NCBI GenBank assembly: GCA_040954595.2
Contig: CM082593.2
Span: 10,912,001 to 10,976,000 of the forward strand
Length of the DNA: 64,000 nucleotides
Source: Balanoglossus misakiensis
Lineage: Eukaryota; Hemichordata
Direction of reading: 5' to 3'
The translations under genes and the position numbers were made by a program. The notes beneath the pieces were generated by a model, which made no database searches, was not told the DNA's origin, and saw nothing but the letters and a program-made list of their open reading frames with translations. Positions 18,959 through 31,910 of the stretch are shown here, piece by piece (within the stretch, counting starts at the first letter, position 1; the number at the start of each line of letters is the position of its first letter).

Positions 18959-20478
18959 GACACAGTGACACAAACACAGCGAGGGAGACAAAAGGACCTT
19001 TCATGCTTAAACCCCTGTTCTTCTGTTATAAACTTTGAAAACCGTTCGTTTTCAGACTGCAGATTGCTCGAATAACGCGGCACACTGCCGAAACAATAAA
19101 ACAAATACTAGTGGGAGCTCATAAAATAAAATCGCTCAACCATTCCGTCGTCCTGAGTGACCTCAGCCACATTAATTCCGACGTCTTTTTAGGGTCATGA
19201 AAAAAGTCACAAATAAGGTATTTCCCCTAGGTCCACCTGAAGCAAAAAGTTTTCGTTTCGACTCCATCATTCCGAATAGTAAGAAAGCAACAAAATTGAA
19301 AAGACAGATGTAAAATGCAATCTCTCTCACGTGGTAACGTTTGTAACTATGGCAATCACGGTACGTGTTCAGTACACAGACAGGGAGAAAAGTTTCCCCA
19401 TGCAATACATGTGTTCAGTAAGGTTTGACCTTGGTTTTACTTTGTACCATGATCGCCGCTTTCTAAGCATGGATGAACGACGGCGGTCAGACCCAATCGA
19501 ACCCTTTCATGTCAGATGACCACGGTATCTCCAGTGTGAGATGACATTTGACAAACCATTTGATTTCGACAAAATCTTCGCGTCGTCAACGCGTCGCATA
19601 CCAGTCGCATATCGGTATTTACCCAATCATAAAAGTTGGAAATTCGGGAGACTCGATCTGCAACCAAGTTGAGAGTAAATTTTGACGTTTGACTATTGGC
19701 AAGTAAACAGGTTACACAATGACTTGTCGGTTTTTCCTCCGTCATGGTCGTTCTTGACCCAAGTGTCCTTCCTTGACATTTAGACACACCTTGCGGTATG
19801 ACCTTGGTGGTCATGTGCAATTAGTTTTCTTGTATAAGACGCTTTTCATGCCGGGGTAGACGACTTGTGCGTGGATCATCAACATTTCAGTGATATTTCA
19901 ACGCAAAGTTTTAGCAATATTGAGAAAACAGGTAGTGAGGTGTCAAATGCATATCAATGTACGAAAATTAGGTCAAGCCACCCGACAGCAACCGCTTTCA
20001 CACAGTGTCGGACGTTGCACGGAATGTGAAACGTTACACTGCTTCGGCCGTTCACATGCACCTGGGCGTGGTTTTGATTGATGGTCAAACGCCCCCACTT
20101 ACTTTGGGCGTTTTCAATGGTAAATGTGTCGTATTGATCGAAACCTTGCCGTAAACACATTTTTTTGCTGAATCAACATTCAGAGTTCAGCCGTCTAGTT
20201 AACGAAGTATTGAAATAAGCCACTTGTTCATCATTTTTTGTCTGTCAAACGTGTTTATTCGGACAGGGACCGGCCGCCAATGAGTGGTTTAGGGAGCCCA
20301 CACGTACACTCTGGTACCTGGTCAATTAACAAAGACATGACGTGTGTACCGTCCGGTTCGAAAAGATTGGTTTAAGGTAGTCCTGGTAACAGTCATCCTA
20401 ACGAGGCCAGGGGAGGTCTCCAAGGGCGAAATAAACAAAGCTACCGATGACGAGTTGAATTCGAATCGGACGATGCTT
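18959..20478. other. Single-copy-looking sequence left of the satellite, no gene recognised
   Basis: This stretch is less AT-rich than the satellite and has no visible repeats. Open frames of up to about 100 codons (such as 19512-19820, minus) lack any recognisable motif. The last 140 bp before the array contain no transposon end or target duplication that I can see. Confidence 0.5.
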
Positions 20479-21229
20479 GTTTTCGACTTTGCAAAATCTC
20501 AAAATTTCGTCAATTTTGAAAAAAATCATGGATGAAAATCATCAAAAAATGACAAATTTTCGACTTTGCAAAATCTCAAAATTTCGTCGATTTTTGAAAA
20601 AAATCATGGGTGAAAAATAATCAAAAAAATGACAAATTTTCGACTTTGCAAAATCTCAAAATTTTGTTGATTTTTGAAAAAAATCATAGGTGAAAATCAT
20701 CAAAAAATGACAAATTTTCGACTTTGCAAAATCTCAAAATTTCGTCGATTTTTGAAGAAAATCATGGGTGAAAATCATCAAAAAATTACAAATTTTCGAC
20801 TTTGCAAAATCTCAAAATTTCGTCGATTTTTGAAGAAAATCATGGGTGAAAATCATCAAAAAATTACAAATTTTCGACTTTGCAAAATCTCAAAATTTCG
20901 TAGATTTTTGAAAAAAAACATGGGTAAAAATCATCAAAAAATGACAAATTTTCGACTTTGCAAAATCTCAAAATTTCGTCCATTTTTAAAAAAAAAACAT
21001 GGGGGAAAATCATCAAAAAATGACAAATTTTCGACTTTGCAAAATCTCAAAATTTCGTCAATTTTGAATAAAAATCATGGGTGAAAATCATCAAAAAATG
21101 ACAAATTTTCGACTTTGCAAAATCTCACAATTTCGTCGATTTTTGAAAAAAAATCATGGGTGAAAATGCATCAAAATTGAGAAATTTTCGACTTTGCAAA
21201 ATCTCAAAATTTTGTCAATTTTGAAAAAA

Positions 21230-24200
21230 ATCATGGGTGAAAATCATCAAAAAATGACAAATTTTCGACTTTGCAAAATCTCAAAATTTCGTCGATTTTT
21301 GAAAAAAATCATGGGTGAAAAATAATCAAAAAAATGACAAATTTTCGACTTTGCAAAATCTCAAAATTTTGTTCATTTTTGAAAAAAATCATAGGTGAAA
21401 ATCATCAAAAAATGACAAATTTTCGACTTTGCAAAATCTCAAAATTTCGTCGATTTTTGAAGAAAATCATGGGTGAAAATCATCAAAAAATGACAAATTT
21501 TCGACTTTGCAAAATCTCAAAATTTTTTCGATTGTTGAAAAAAATCATCGGTGAAAATCGTCAAAAAATGACAAATTTTCGACTTTGCAAAATCTCAAAA
21601 TTTCGTCGATTTTTGAAAAAAATCATGGGTGAAAATCATCAAAATAATGACAAATTTTCGACTTTGCAAAATCTCAAAATTTTGTTGATTTTTGAAAAAA
21701 AATCATAGGTGAAAATCATCAAAAAATGACAAATTTTCGACTTTGCAAAATCTCAAAATTTCGTCGATTTTTGAAGAAAATCATGGGTGAAAATCATCAA
21801 AAAATGACAAATTTTCGACTTTGCAAAATCTCAAAATTTTTTCGATTTTTGAAAAATATCATTGGTGAAAATCATCAAAAAATGACAAATTTTGAAAAAA
21901 AAACGGGTGAAAATCATCAAAAAATGACACATTTTCGACTTTGCAAAATCTCAAAATTTTTTCGATTGTTGAAAAAAATAATCGGTGAAAATCATCAAAA
22001 AATGACAAATTTTCGACTTTGCAAAATCTCAAAATTTCGTCGATTTTTGAAAAAAATCATGGGTGAAAATCATCAAAAAAATGACAAATTTTCGACGTTG
22101 CAAAATCTCAAAATATTGTTGATTTTTGACAAAAATCATAGGTGAAAATCATCAAAAAATGACAAATTTTCGACTTTGCAAAATCTCAAAATTTCGTCGA
22201 TTTTTGAAGAAAATCATGGGTGAAAATCATCAAAAAATGACAAATTTTCGACTTTGCAAAATCTCAAAATTTTTTCGATTTTTGAAAAATATCATTGGTG
22301 AAAATCATCAAAAAATGACAAATTTTGAAAAAAAAACGGGTGAAAATGATCAAAAAATGACACATTTACGACTTTGCAAAATCTCAAAATTTCGTCGATT
22401 TTTGAAAAAAATTCATGGGTGAAAATCATCAAAAAATGAAAATTTTTCGTCTTTGCAAAATCTCAAAATTTCGTCCATTTTTGAAAAAAAAATCATGGGT
22501 AAAAATCATCAAAAATGACAAATTTTCGTCTTTGCAAAATCTCAAAATTTCGTCGATTTTTGAAGAAAATCATGGGTGAAAATCATCAAAAAATGACAAA
22601 TTTTCGACTTTGCAAAATCTCAAAATTTTTTCGATTTTTGAAAAAAGACATGGGTGAAAATCATCAAAAAATGACAAATTTTCGACTTTGCAAAATCTCA
22701 AAATTTCGTAGATTTTTGAAAAAAAACATGGGTAAAAATCATCAAAAAATGACAAATTTTCGACTTTGCAAAATCTCAAAATTTCGTCAATTTTGAATAA
22801 AAATCATGGGTGAAAATCATCAAAAAATGACAAATTTTCGACTTTGCAAAATCTCACAATTTCGTCGATTTTTGAAAAAAAATCATGGGTGAAAATGCAT
22901 CAAAAAATGAGAAATTTTCGACTTTGCAAAATCTCAAAATTTCGTCAATTTTGAAAAAAATCATGGGTGAAAATCATCAAAAAATGACAAATTTTCGACT
23001 TTGCAAAATCTCAAAATTTCGTCGATTTTTGAAAAAAATCATGGGTGAATAATCATCAAAAAAATGACAAATTTTCGACTTTGCAAAATCTCAAAATTTT
23101 GTTGATTTTTGAAAAAAATCATAGGTGAAAATCATCAAAAAATGACAAATTTTCGACTTTGCAAAATCTCAAAATTTCGTCGATTTTTGAAGAAAATCAT
23201 GGGTGAAAATCATCAAAAAATGACAAATTTTCGACTTTGCAAAATCTCAAAATTTTTTCGATTTTTGAAAAATATTGGTGAAAATCATCAAAAAATGACA
23301 AATTTTGAAAAAAAAACGGGTGAAAATGATCAAAAAATGACACATTTACGACTTTGCAAAATCTCAAAATTTCGTCGATTTTTGAAAAAAAATCATGGGT
23401 GAAAATCATCAAAAAATGAAAATTTTTCGTCTTTGCAAAATCTCAAAATTTCGTCGATTTTTGAAAAAAAATCATGGGTGAAAATCATCAAAAAATGAAA
23501 ATTTTTCGTCTTTGCAAAATCTCAAAATTTCGTCCATTTTTGAAAAAAAAATCATGGGTAAAAATCATCAAAAATGACAAATTTTCGTCTTTGCAAAATC
23601 TCAAAATTTCGTCGATTTTTGAAGAAAATCATGGGTGAAAATCATCAAAAAATGACAAATTTTCGACTTTGCAAAATCTCAAAATTTTTTCGATTTTTGA
23701 AAAAAGACGGGTGAAAATCATCAAAAAATGACAAATTTTCGACTTTGCAAAATCTCAAAATTTCGTTGATTTTTGAAAAAAAACATGGGTAAAAATCATC
23801 AAAAAATGACAAATTTTCGACTTTGCAAAATCTCAAAATTTCGTCCATTTTTAAAAAAAAAACATGGGGGAAAATCATCAAAAAATGACAAATTTTCGAC
23901 TTTGCAAAATCTCAAAATTTCGTCAATTTTGAATAAAAATCATGGGTGAAAATCATCAAAAAATGACAAATTTTCGACTTTGCAAAATCTCACAATTTCG
24001 TCGATTTTTGAAAAAAAATCATGGGTGAAAATGCATCAAAAAATGAGAAATTTTCGACTTTGCAAAATCTCAAAATTTCGTCAATTTTGAAAAAAATCAT
24101 TGGTGAAAATCATCAAAAAATGACAAATTTTCGACTTTGCAAAATCTCAAAATTTCGTCGATTTTTGAAAAAAATCATGGGTGAATAATCATCAAAAAAA

Positions 24201-27200
24201 TGACAAATTTTCGACTTTGCAAAATCTCAAAATTTTGTTGATTTTTGAAAAAAATCATAGGTGAAAATCATCAAAAAATGACAAATTTTCGACTTTGCAA
24301 AATCTCAAAATTTCGTCGATTTTTGAAGAAAATCATGGGTGAAAATCATCAAAAAATGACAAATTTTCGACTTTGCAAAATCTCAAAATTTTTTCGATTG
24401 TTGAAAAAAATCATCGGTGAAAATCGTCAAAAAATGACAAATTTTCGACTTTGCAAAATCTCAAAATTTCGTCGATTTTTGAAAAAAATCATGGGTGAAA
24501 ATCATCAAAATAATGACAAATTTTCGACTTTGCAAAATCTCAAAATTTCGTCGATTTTTGAAAAAAATCATTGGTGAAAATCATCAAAAAATGACAAATT
24601 TTCGACTTTGCAAAATCTCAAAATTTCGTCGATTTTTGAAAAAAATCATGGGTGAATAATCATCAAAAAAATGACAAATTTTCGACTTTGCAAAATCTCA
24701 AAATTTTGTTGATTTTTGAAAAAAATCATAGGTGAAAATCATCAAAAAATGACAAATTTTCGACTTTGCAAAATCTCAAAATTTCGTCGATTTTTGAAGA
24801 AAATCATGGGTGAAAATCATCAAAAAATGACAAATTTTCGACTTTGCAAAATCTCAAAATTTTTTCGATTGTTGAAAAAAATCATCGGTGAAAATCGTCA
24901 AAAAATGACAAATTTTCGACTTTGCAAAATCTCAAAATTTCGTCGATTTTTGAAAAAAATCATGGGTGAAAATCATCAAAATAATGACAAATTTTCGACT
25001 TTGCAAAATCTCAAAATTTTGTTGATTTTTGAAAAAAAATCATAGGTGAAAATCATCAAAAAATGACAAATTTTCGACTTTGCAAAATCTCAAAATTTCG
25101 TCGATTTTTGAAGAAAATCATGGGTGAAAATCATCAAAAAATGACAAATTTTCGACTTTGCAAAATCTCAAAATTTTTTCGATTTTTGAAAAATATCATT
25201 GGTGAAAATCATCAAAAAATGACAAATTTTGAAAAAAAAACGGGTGAAAATCATCAAAAAATGACACATTTTCGACTTTGCAAAATCTCAAAATTTTTTC
25301 GATTGTTGAAAAAAATAATCGGTGAAAATCATCAAAAAATGACAAATTTTCGACTTTGCAAAATCTCAAAATTTCGTCGATTTTTGAAAAAAATCATGGG
25401 TGAAAATCATCAAAAAAATGACAAATTTTCGACGTTGCAAAATCTCAAAATATTGTTGATTTTTGACAAAAATCATAGGTGAAAATCATCAAAAAATGAC
25501 AAATTTTCGACTTTGCAAAATCTCAAAATTTCGTCGATTTTTGAAGAAAATCATGGGTGAAAATCATCAAAAAATGACAAATTTTCGACTTTGCAAAATC
25601 TCAAAATTTTTTCGATTTTTGAAAAATATCATTGGTGAAAATCATCAAAAAATGACAAATTTTGAAAAAAAAACGGGTGAAAATGATCAAAAAATGACAC
25701 ATTTACGACTTTGCAAAATCTCAAAATTTCGTCGATTTTTGAAAAAAAATCATGGGTGAAAATCATCAAAAAATGAAAATTTTTCGTCTTTGCAAAATCT
25801 CAAAATTTCGTCCATTTTTGAAAAAAAAATCATGGGTAAAAATCATCAAAAATGACAAATTTTCGTCTTTGCAAAATCTCAAAATTTCGTCGATTTTTGA
25901 AGAAAATCATGGGTGAAAATCATCAAAAAATGACAAATTTTCGACTTTGCAAAATCTCAAAATTTTTTCGATTTTTGAAAAAAGACATGGGTGAAAATCA
26001 TCAAAAAATGACAAATTTTCGACTTTGCAAAATCTCAAAATTTCGTAGATTTTTGAAAAAAAACATGGGTAAAAATCATCAAAAAATGACAAATTTTCGA
26101 CTTTGCAAAATCTCAAAATTTCGTCAATTTTGAATAAAAATCATGGGTGAAAATCATCAAAAAATGACAAATTTTCGACTTTGCAAAATCTCACAATTTC
26201 GTCGATTTTTGAAAAAAAATCATGGGTGAAAATGCATCAAAAAATGAGAAATTTTCGACTTTGCAAAATCTCAAAATTTCGTCAATTTTGAAAAAAATCA
26301 TGGGTGAAAATCATCAAAAAATGACAAATTTTCGACTTTGCAAAATCTCAAAATTTCGTCGATTTTTGAAAAAAATCATGGGTGAATAATCATCAAAAAA
26401 ATGACAAATTTTCGACTTTGCAAAATCTCAAAATTTTGTTGATTTTTGAAAAAAATCATAGGTGAAAATCATCAAAAAATGACAAATTTTCGACTTTGCA
26501 AAATCTCAAAATTTCGTCGATTTTTGAAGAAAATCATGGGTGAAAATCATCAAAAAATGACAAATTTTCGACTTTGCAAAATCTCAAAATTTTTTCGATT
26601 TTTGAAAAATATTGGTGAAAATCATCAAAAAATGACAAATTTTGAAAAAAAAACGGGTGAAAATGATCAAAAAATGACACATTTACGACTTTGCAAAATC
26701 TCAAAATTTCGTCGATTTTTGAAAAAAAATCATGGGTGAAAATCATCAAAAAATGAAAATTTTTCGTCTTTGCAAAATCTCAAAATTTCGTCGATTTTTG
26801 AAAAAAAATCATGGGTGAAAATCATCAAAAAATGAAAATTTTTCGTCTTTGCAAAATCTCAAAATTTCGTCCATTTTTGAAAAAAAAATCATGGGTAAAA
26901 ATCATCAAAAATGACAAATTTTCGTCTTTGCAAAATCTCAAAATTTCGTCGATTTTTGAAGAAAATCATGGGTGAAAATCATCAAAAAATGACAAATTTT
27001 CGACTTTGCAAAATCTCAAAATTTTTTCGATTTTTGAAAAAAGACGGGTGAAAATCATCAAAAAATGACAAATTTTCGACTTTGCAAAATCTCAAAATTT
27101 CGTAGATTTTTGAAAAAAAACATGGGTAAAAATCATCAAAAAATGACAAATTTTCGACTTTGCAAAATCTCAAAATTTCGTCCATTTTTAAAAAAAAAAC

Positions 27201-27840
27201 ATGGGGGAAAATCATCAAAAAATGACAAATTTTCGACTTTGCAAAATCTCAAAATTTCGTCAATTTTGAATAAAAATCATGGGTGAAAATCATCAAAAAA
27301 TGACAAATTTTCGACTTTGCAAAATCTCACAATTTCGTCGATTTTTGAAAAAAAATCATGGGTGAAAATGCATCAAAAAATGAGAAATTTTCGACTTTGC
27401 AAAATCTCAAAATTTCGTCAATTTTGAAAAAAATCATTGGTGAAAATCATCAAAAAATGACAAATTTTCGACTTTGCAAAATCTCAAAATTTCGTCGATT
27501 TTTGAAAAAAATCATGGGTGAATAATCATCAAAAAAATGACAAATTTTCGACTTTGCAAAATCTCAAAATTTTGTTGATTTTTGAAAAAAATCATAGGTG
27601 AAAATCATCAAAAAATGACAAATTTTCGACTTTGCAAAATCTCAAAATTTCGTCGATTTTTGAAGAAAATCATGGGTGAAAATCATCAAAAAATGACAAA
27701 TTTTCGACTTTGCAAAATCTCAAAATTTTTTCGATTGTTGAAAAAAATCATCGGTGAAAATCATCAAAAAATGACAAATTTTCGACTTTGCAAAATCTCA
27801 AAATTTCGTCGATTTTTGAAAAAAATCATGGGTGAAAATC
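21230..27840. repeat. Higher-order block alpha, two tandem copies at 3337 bp offset
   Basis: Variant monomers from about 21230 to 24500 recur in the same order from about 24567 to 27840. Matching landmarks lie at 21726 and 25063, 22126 and 25463, 22515 and 25852, 23109 and 26446, 24245 and 27582, all exactly 3337 bp apart. Long stretches are identical or differ by single bases, e.g. 21726-22145 against 25063-25482. Within it a smaller duplication of 471 bp relates 24245 to 24716. Confidence 0.9.
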
Positions 27841-28239
27841 ATCAAAAAAATGACAAATTTTCGACGTTGCAAAATCTCAAAATTTTGTTGATTTTTGAAA
27901 AAAATCATAGGTGAAAATCATCAAAAAATGACAAATTTTCGACTTTGCAAAATCTCAAAATTTTTTCGATTTTTGAAAAATATCATGGGTGAAAATCATC
28001 AAAAAATGACAAATTTTGAAAAAAAAACGGGTGAAAATGATCAAAAAATGACACATTTACGACTTTGCAAAATCTCAAAATTTCGTCGATTTTTGAAAAA
28101 AAATCATGGGTGAAAATCATCAAAAAATGAAAATTTTTCGTCTTTGCAAAATCTCAAAATTTCGTCCATTTTTGAAAAAAAAATCATGGGTAAAAATCAT
28201 CAAAAATGACAAATTTTCGTCTTTGCAAAATCTCAAAAT

Positions 28240-31200
28240 TTCGTCCATTTTTAAAAAAAAATCATGGGGGAAAATCATCAAAAAATGACAAATTTTCGAT
28301 TTTGCAAAATCTCAAAATTTCGTCGATTTTTGAAAAAAAACGGGTGAAAATCATCAAAAAATGACACATTTCCGTCGACTTTGCAAAATCTCAAAATTTC
28401 GTCGATTTTTGAAAAAAATCATGGGGGAAAATCATGAAAAAATGACAAATTTTCCTCTTTGCAAAATCTCAAAATTTCGTCGATTTTTAAAAAAAGACAT
28501 GGGTGAAAATCATCAAAAAATAACAAATTTTCGACTTTGCAAAATCTCAAAATTTCGTCCATTTTTGAAAAAAAATCATGGGTAAAAATCATCAAAAAAT
28601 GACAAATTTTGAAAAGAAAACGGGTGAAAATCATCAAAAAATGACACATTTTCGACTTTGCAAAATCTCAAAATTTCGTCGATTTTTGAAAAAAAATCAT
28701 GGGTGAAAATCATCAAAAAATGACAAATATTCGTCTTTGCAAAATCTCAAAATTTCGTCCATTTCTGAAACAAAATTATGGGTAAAAATCATCAAAAATG
28801 ACAAATTTTCATCTTTGCAAAATCTCAAAATTTCGTCGAGTTTTGAAAAAAATCATGGGGGAAAATCATGAAAAAATGACAAATTTTCCTCTTTGCAAAA
28901 TCTCAAAATTTCGTCGATTTTTAAAAAAAGACATGGGTGAAAATCATCAAAAAATAACAAATTTTCGACTTTGCAAAATCTCAAAATTTCGTCCATTTTT
29001 GAAAAAAAATCATGGGTAAAAATCATCAAAAAATGACAAATTTTGAAAAAAAAACGGGTGAAAATCATCAAAAAATGACACATTTTCGACTTTGCAAAAT
29101 CTCAAAATTTCGTCGATATTTGAAAAAAAATCATGGGTGAAAATCATCAAAAAATGACAAATTTTCGTCTTTGCAAAATCTCAAATTTTGTCCATTTCTG
29201 AAAAAAAATTATGGGTAAAAATCATCAAAAATGACAAATTTTCATCTTTGCAAAATCTCAAATTTTCGTCAATTTTTGAAAAAAATCATGGTTGAAAATC
29301 ATCAAAAAATGACAAAATTTTCGACTTTGCAAAATCTCAAAATTTCGTCGATTTTTGAAAAAAATCATGGGGGAAAATCATGAAAAAATGACAAATTTTC
29401 CTCTTTGCAAAATCTCAAAATTTCGTCGATTTTTGAAAAAAAATCATGGATGAAAATCATCAAAAAATGACAAATTTTCGTCTTTGCAAAATCTCAAATT
29501 TTCGTCGATTTTTGAAAAAAAATCATGGTTGAAAATCATCAAAAAATGACAAAATTTTCGACTTTGTAAAATCACAAAATTTCGTCGATTTTGAAAAAAA
29601 TCATAGGTTCGTCGATTTTTTAAAAAAAAACATGGGTGAAAATCATCAAAAAATGACAAATTTTGAAAAAAAAAAACGGGTGAAAATCATCAAAAAATGA
29701 CACATTTTCGACTTTGCAAAATCTCAAAATTTCGTCGATTTTTGAAAAAAAAACGGGTGAAAATCATCAAAAAATGACAAATTTTGAAAAAAAAACGGGT
29801 GAAAATCATCAAAAAATGACACATTTTCGACTTTGTAAAATCACAAAATTTCGTCGATTTTGAAAAAAATCATAGGTTCGTCGATTTTTTTAAAAAAAAC
29901 ATGGGTGAAAATCATCAAAAAATGACAAATTTTGAAAAAAAAACGGGTGAAAATCATCAAAAAATGACACATTTACGACTTTGCAAAATCTCATAATTTC
30001 GTCGATTTTTGAAAAAAAATCATGGGTGAAAATCATCAAAAAATGACAAATTTTCGTCTTTGCAAAATCTCAAAATTTCGTCCATTTTTAAAAAAAAATC
30101 ATGGGGGAAAATCATCAAAAAATGACAAATTTTCGATTTTGCAAAATCTCAAAATTTCGTCGATTTTTGAAAAAAAACGGGTGAAAATCATCAAAAAATG
30201 ACACATTTTCGTCGACTTTGCAAAATCTCAAAATTTCGTCGATTTTTGAAAAAAATCATGGGGGAAAATCATGAAAAAATGACAAATTTTCCTCTTTGCA
30301 AAATCTCAAAATTTCGTCGATTTTTAAAAAAAGACATGGGTGAAAATCATCAAAAAATAACAAATTTTCGACTTTGCAAAATCTCAAAATTTCGTCCATT
30401 TTTGAAAAAAAATCATGGGTAAAAATCATCAAAAAATGACAAATTTTGAAAAGAAAACGGGTGAAAATCATCAAAAAATGACACATTTTCGACTTTGCAA
30501 AATCTCAAAATTTCGTCGATTTTTGAAAAAAAATCATGGGTGAAAATCATCAAAAAATGACAAATATTCGTCTTTGCAAAATCTCAAAATTTCGTCCATT
30601 TCTGAAACAAAATTATGGGTAAAAATCATCAAAAATGACAAATTTTCATCTTTGCAAAATCTCAAAATTTCGTCGAGTTTTGAAAAAAATCATGGGGGAA
30701 AATCATGAAAAAATGACAAATTTTCCTCTTTGCAAAATCTCAAAATTTCGTCGATTTTTAAAAAAAGACATGGGTGAAAATCATCAAAAAATAACAAATT
30801 TTCGACTTTGCAAAATCTCAAAATTTCGTCCATTTTTGAAAAAAAATCATGGGTAAAAATCATCAAAAAATGACAAATTTTGAAAAAAAAACGGGTGAAA
30901 ATCATCAAAAAATGACACATTTTCGACTTTGCAAAATCTCAAAATTTCGTCGATATTTGAAAAAAAATCATGGGTGAAAATCATCAAAAAATGACAAATT
31001 TTCGTCTTTGCAAAATCTCAAATTTTGTCCATTTCTGAAAAAAAATTATGGGTAAAAATCATCAAAAATGACAAATTTTCATCTTTGCAAAATCTCAAAT
31101 TTTCGTCAATTTTTGAAAAAAATCATGGTTGAAAATCATCAAAAAATGACAAAATTTTCGACTTTGCAAAATCTCAAAATTTCGTCGATTTTTGAAAAAA

Positions 31201-31910
31201 ATCATGGGGGAAAATCATGAAAAAATGACAAATTTTCCTCTTTGCAAAATCTCAAAATTTCGTCGATTTTTGAAAAAAAATCATGGATGAAAATCATCAA
31301 AAAATGACAAATTTTCGTCTTTGCAAAATCTCAAATTTTCGTCGATTTTTGAAAAAAAATCATGGTTGAAAATCATCAAAAAATGACAAAATTTTCGACT
31401 TTGTAAAATCACAAAATTTCGTCGATTTTGAAAAAAATCATAGGTTCGTCGATTTTTTAAAAAAAAACATGGGTGAAAATCATCAAAAAATGACAAATTT
31501 TGAAAAAAAAAAACGGGTGAAAATCATCAAAAAATGACACATTTTCGACTTTGCAAAATCTCAAAATTTCGTCGATTTTTGAAAAAAAAACGGGTGAAAA
31601 TCATCAAAAAATGACAAATTTTGAAAAAAAAACGGGTGAAAATCATCAAAAAATGACACATTTTCGACTTTGTAAAATCACAAAATTTCGTCGATTTTGA
31701 AAAAAATCATAGGTTCGTCGATTTTTTTAAAAAAAACATGGGTGAAAATCATCAAAAAATGACAAATTTTGAAAAAAAAACGGGTGAAAATCATCAAAAA
31801 ATGACACATTTACGACTTTGCAAAATCTCATAATTTCGTCGATTTTTGAAAAAAAATCATGGGTGAAAATCATCAAAAAATGACAAATTTTCGTCTTTGC
31901 AAAATCTCAA
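28240..31910. repeat. Higher-order block beta, two tandem copies at 1837 bp offset
   Basis: Landmarks at 28361, 28419, 28798, 28853 and 29444 recur at 30198, 30256, 30635, 30690 and 31281, each 1837 bp on. The copies are nearly identical. A third partial copy, around the rare monomer with CATTTCTGAAACAAAATTATG, appears at about 43600-44290. Confidence 0.9.

Noticed and set aside
20344-20535. Open frame crossing from unique sequence into the satellite
   Set aside because: It is a chance read-through; no start context or domain, and the end is satellite-encoded.
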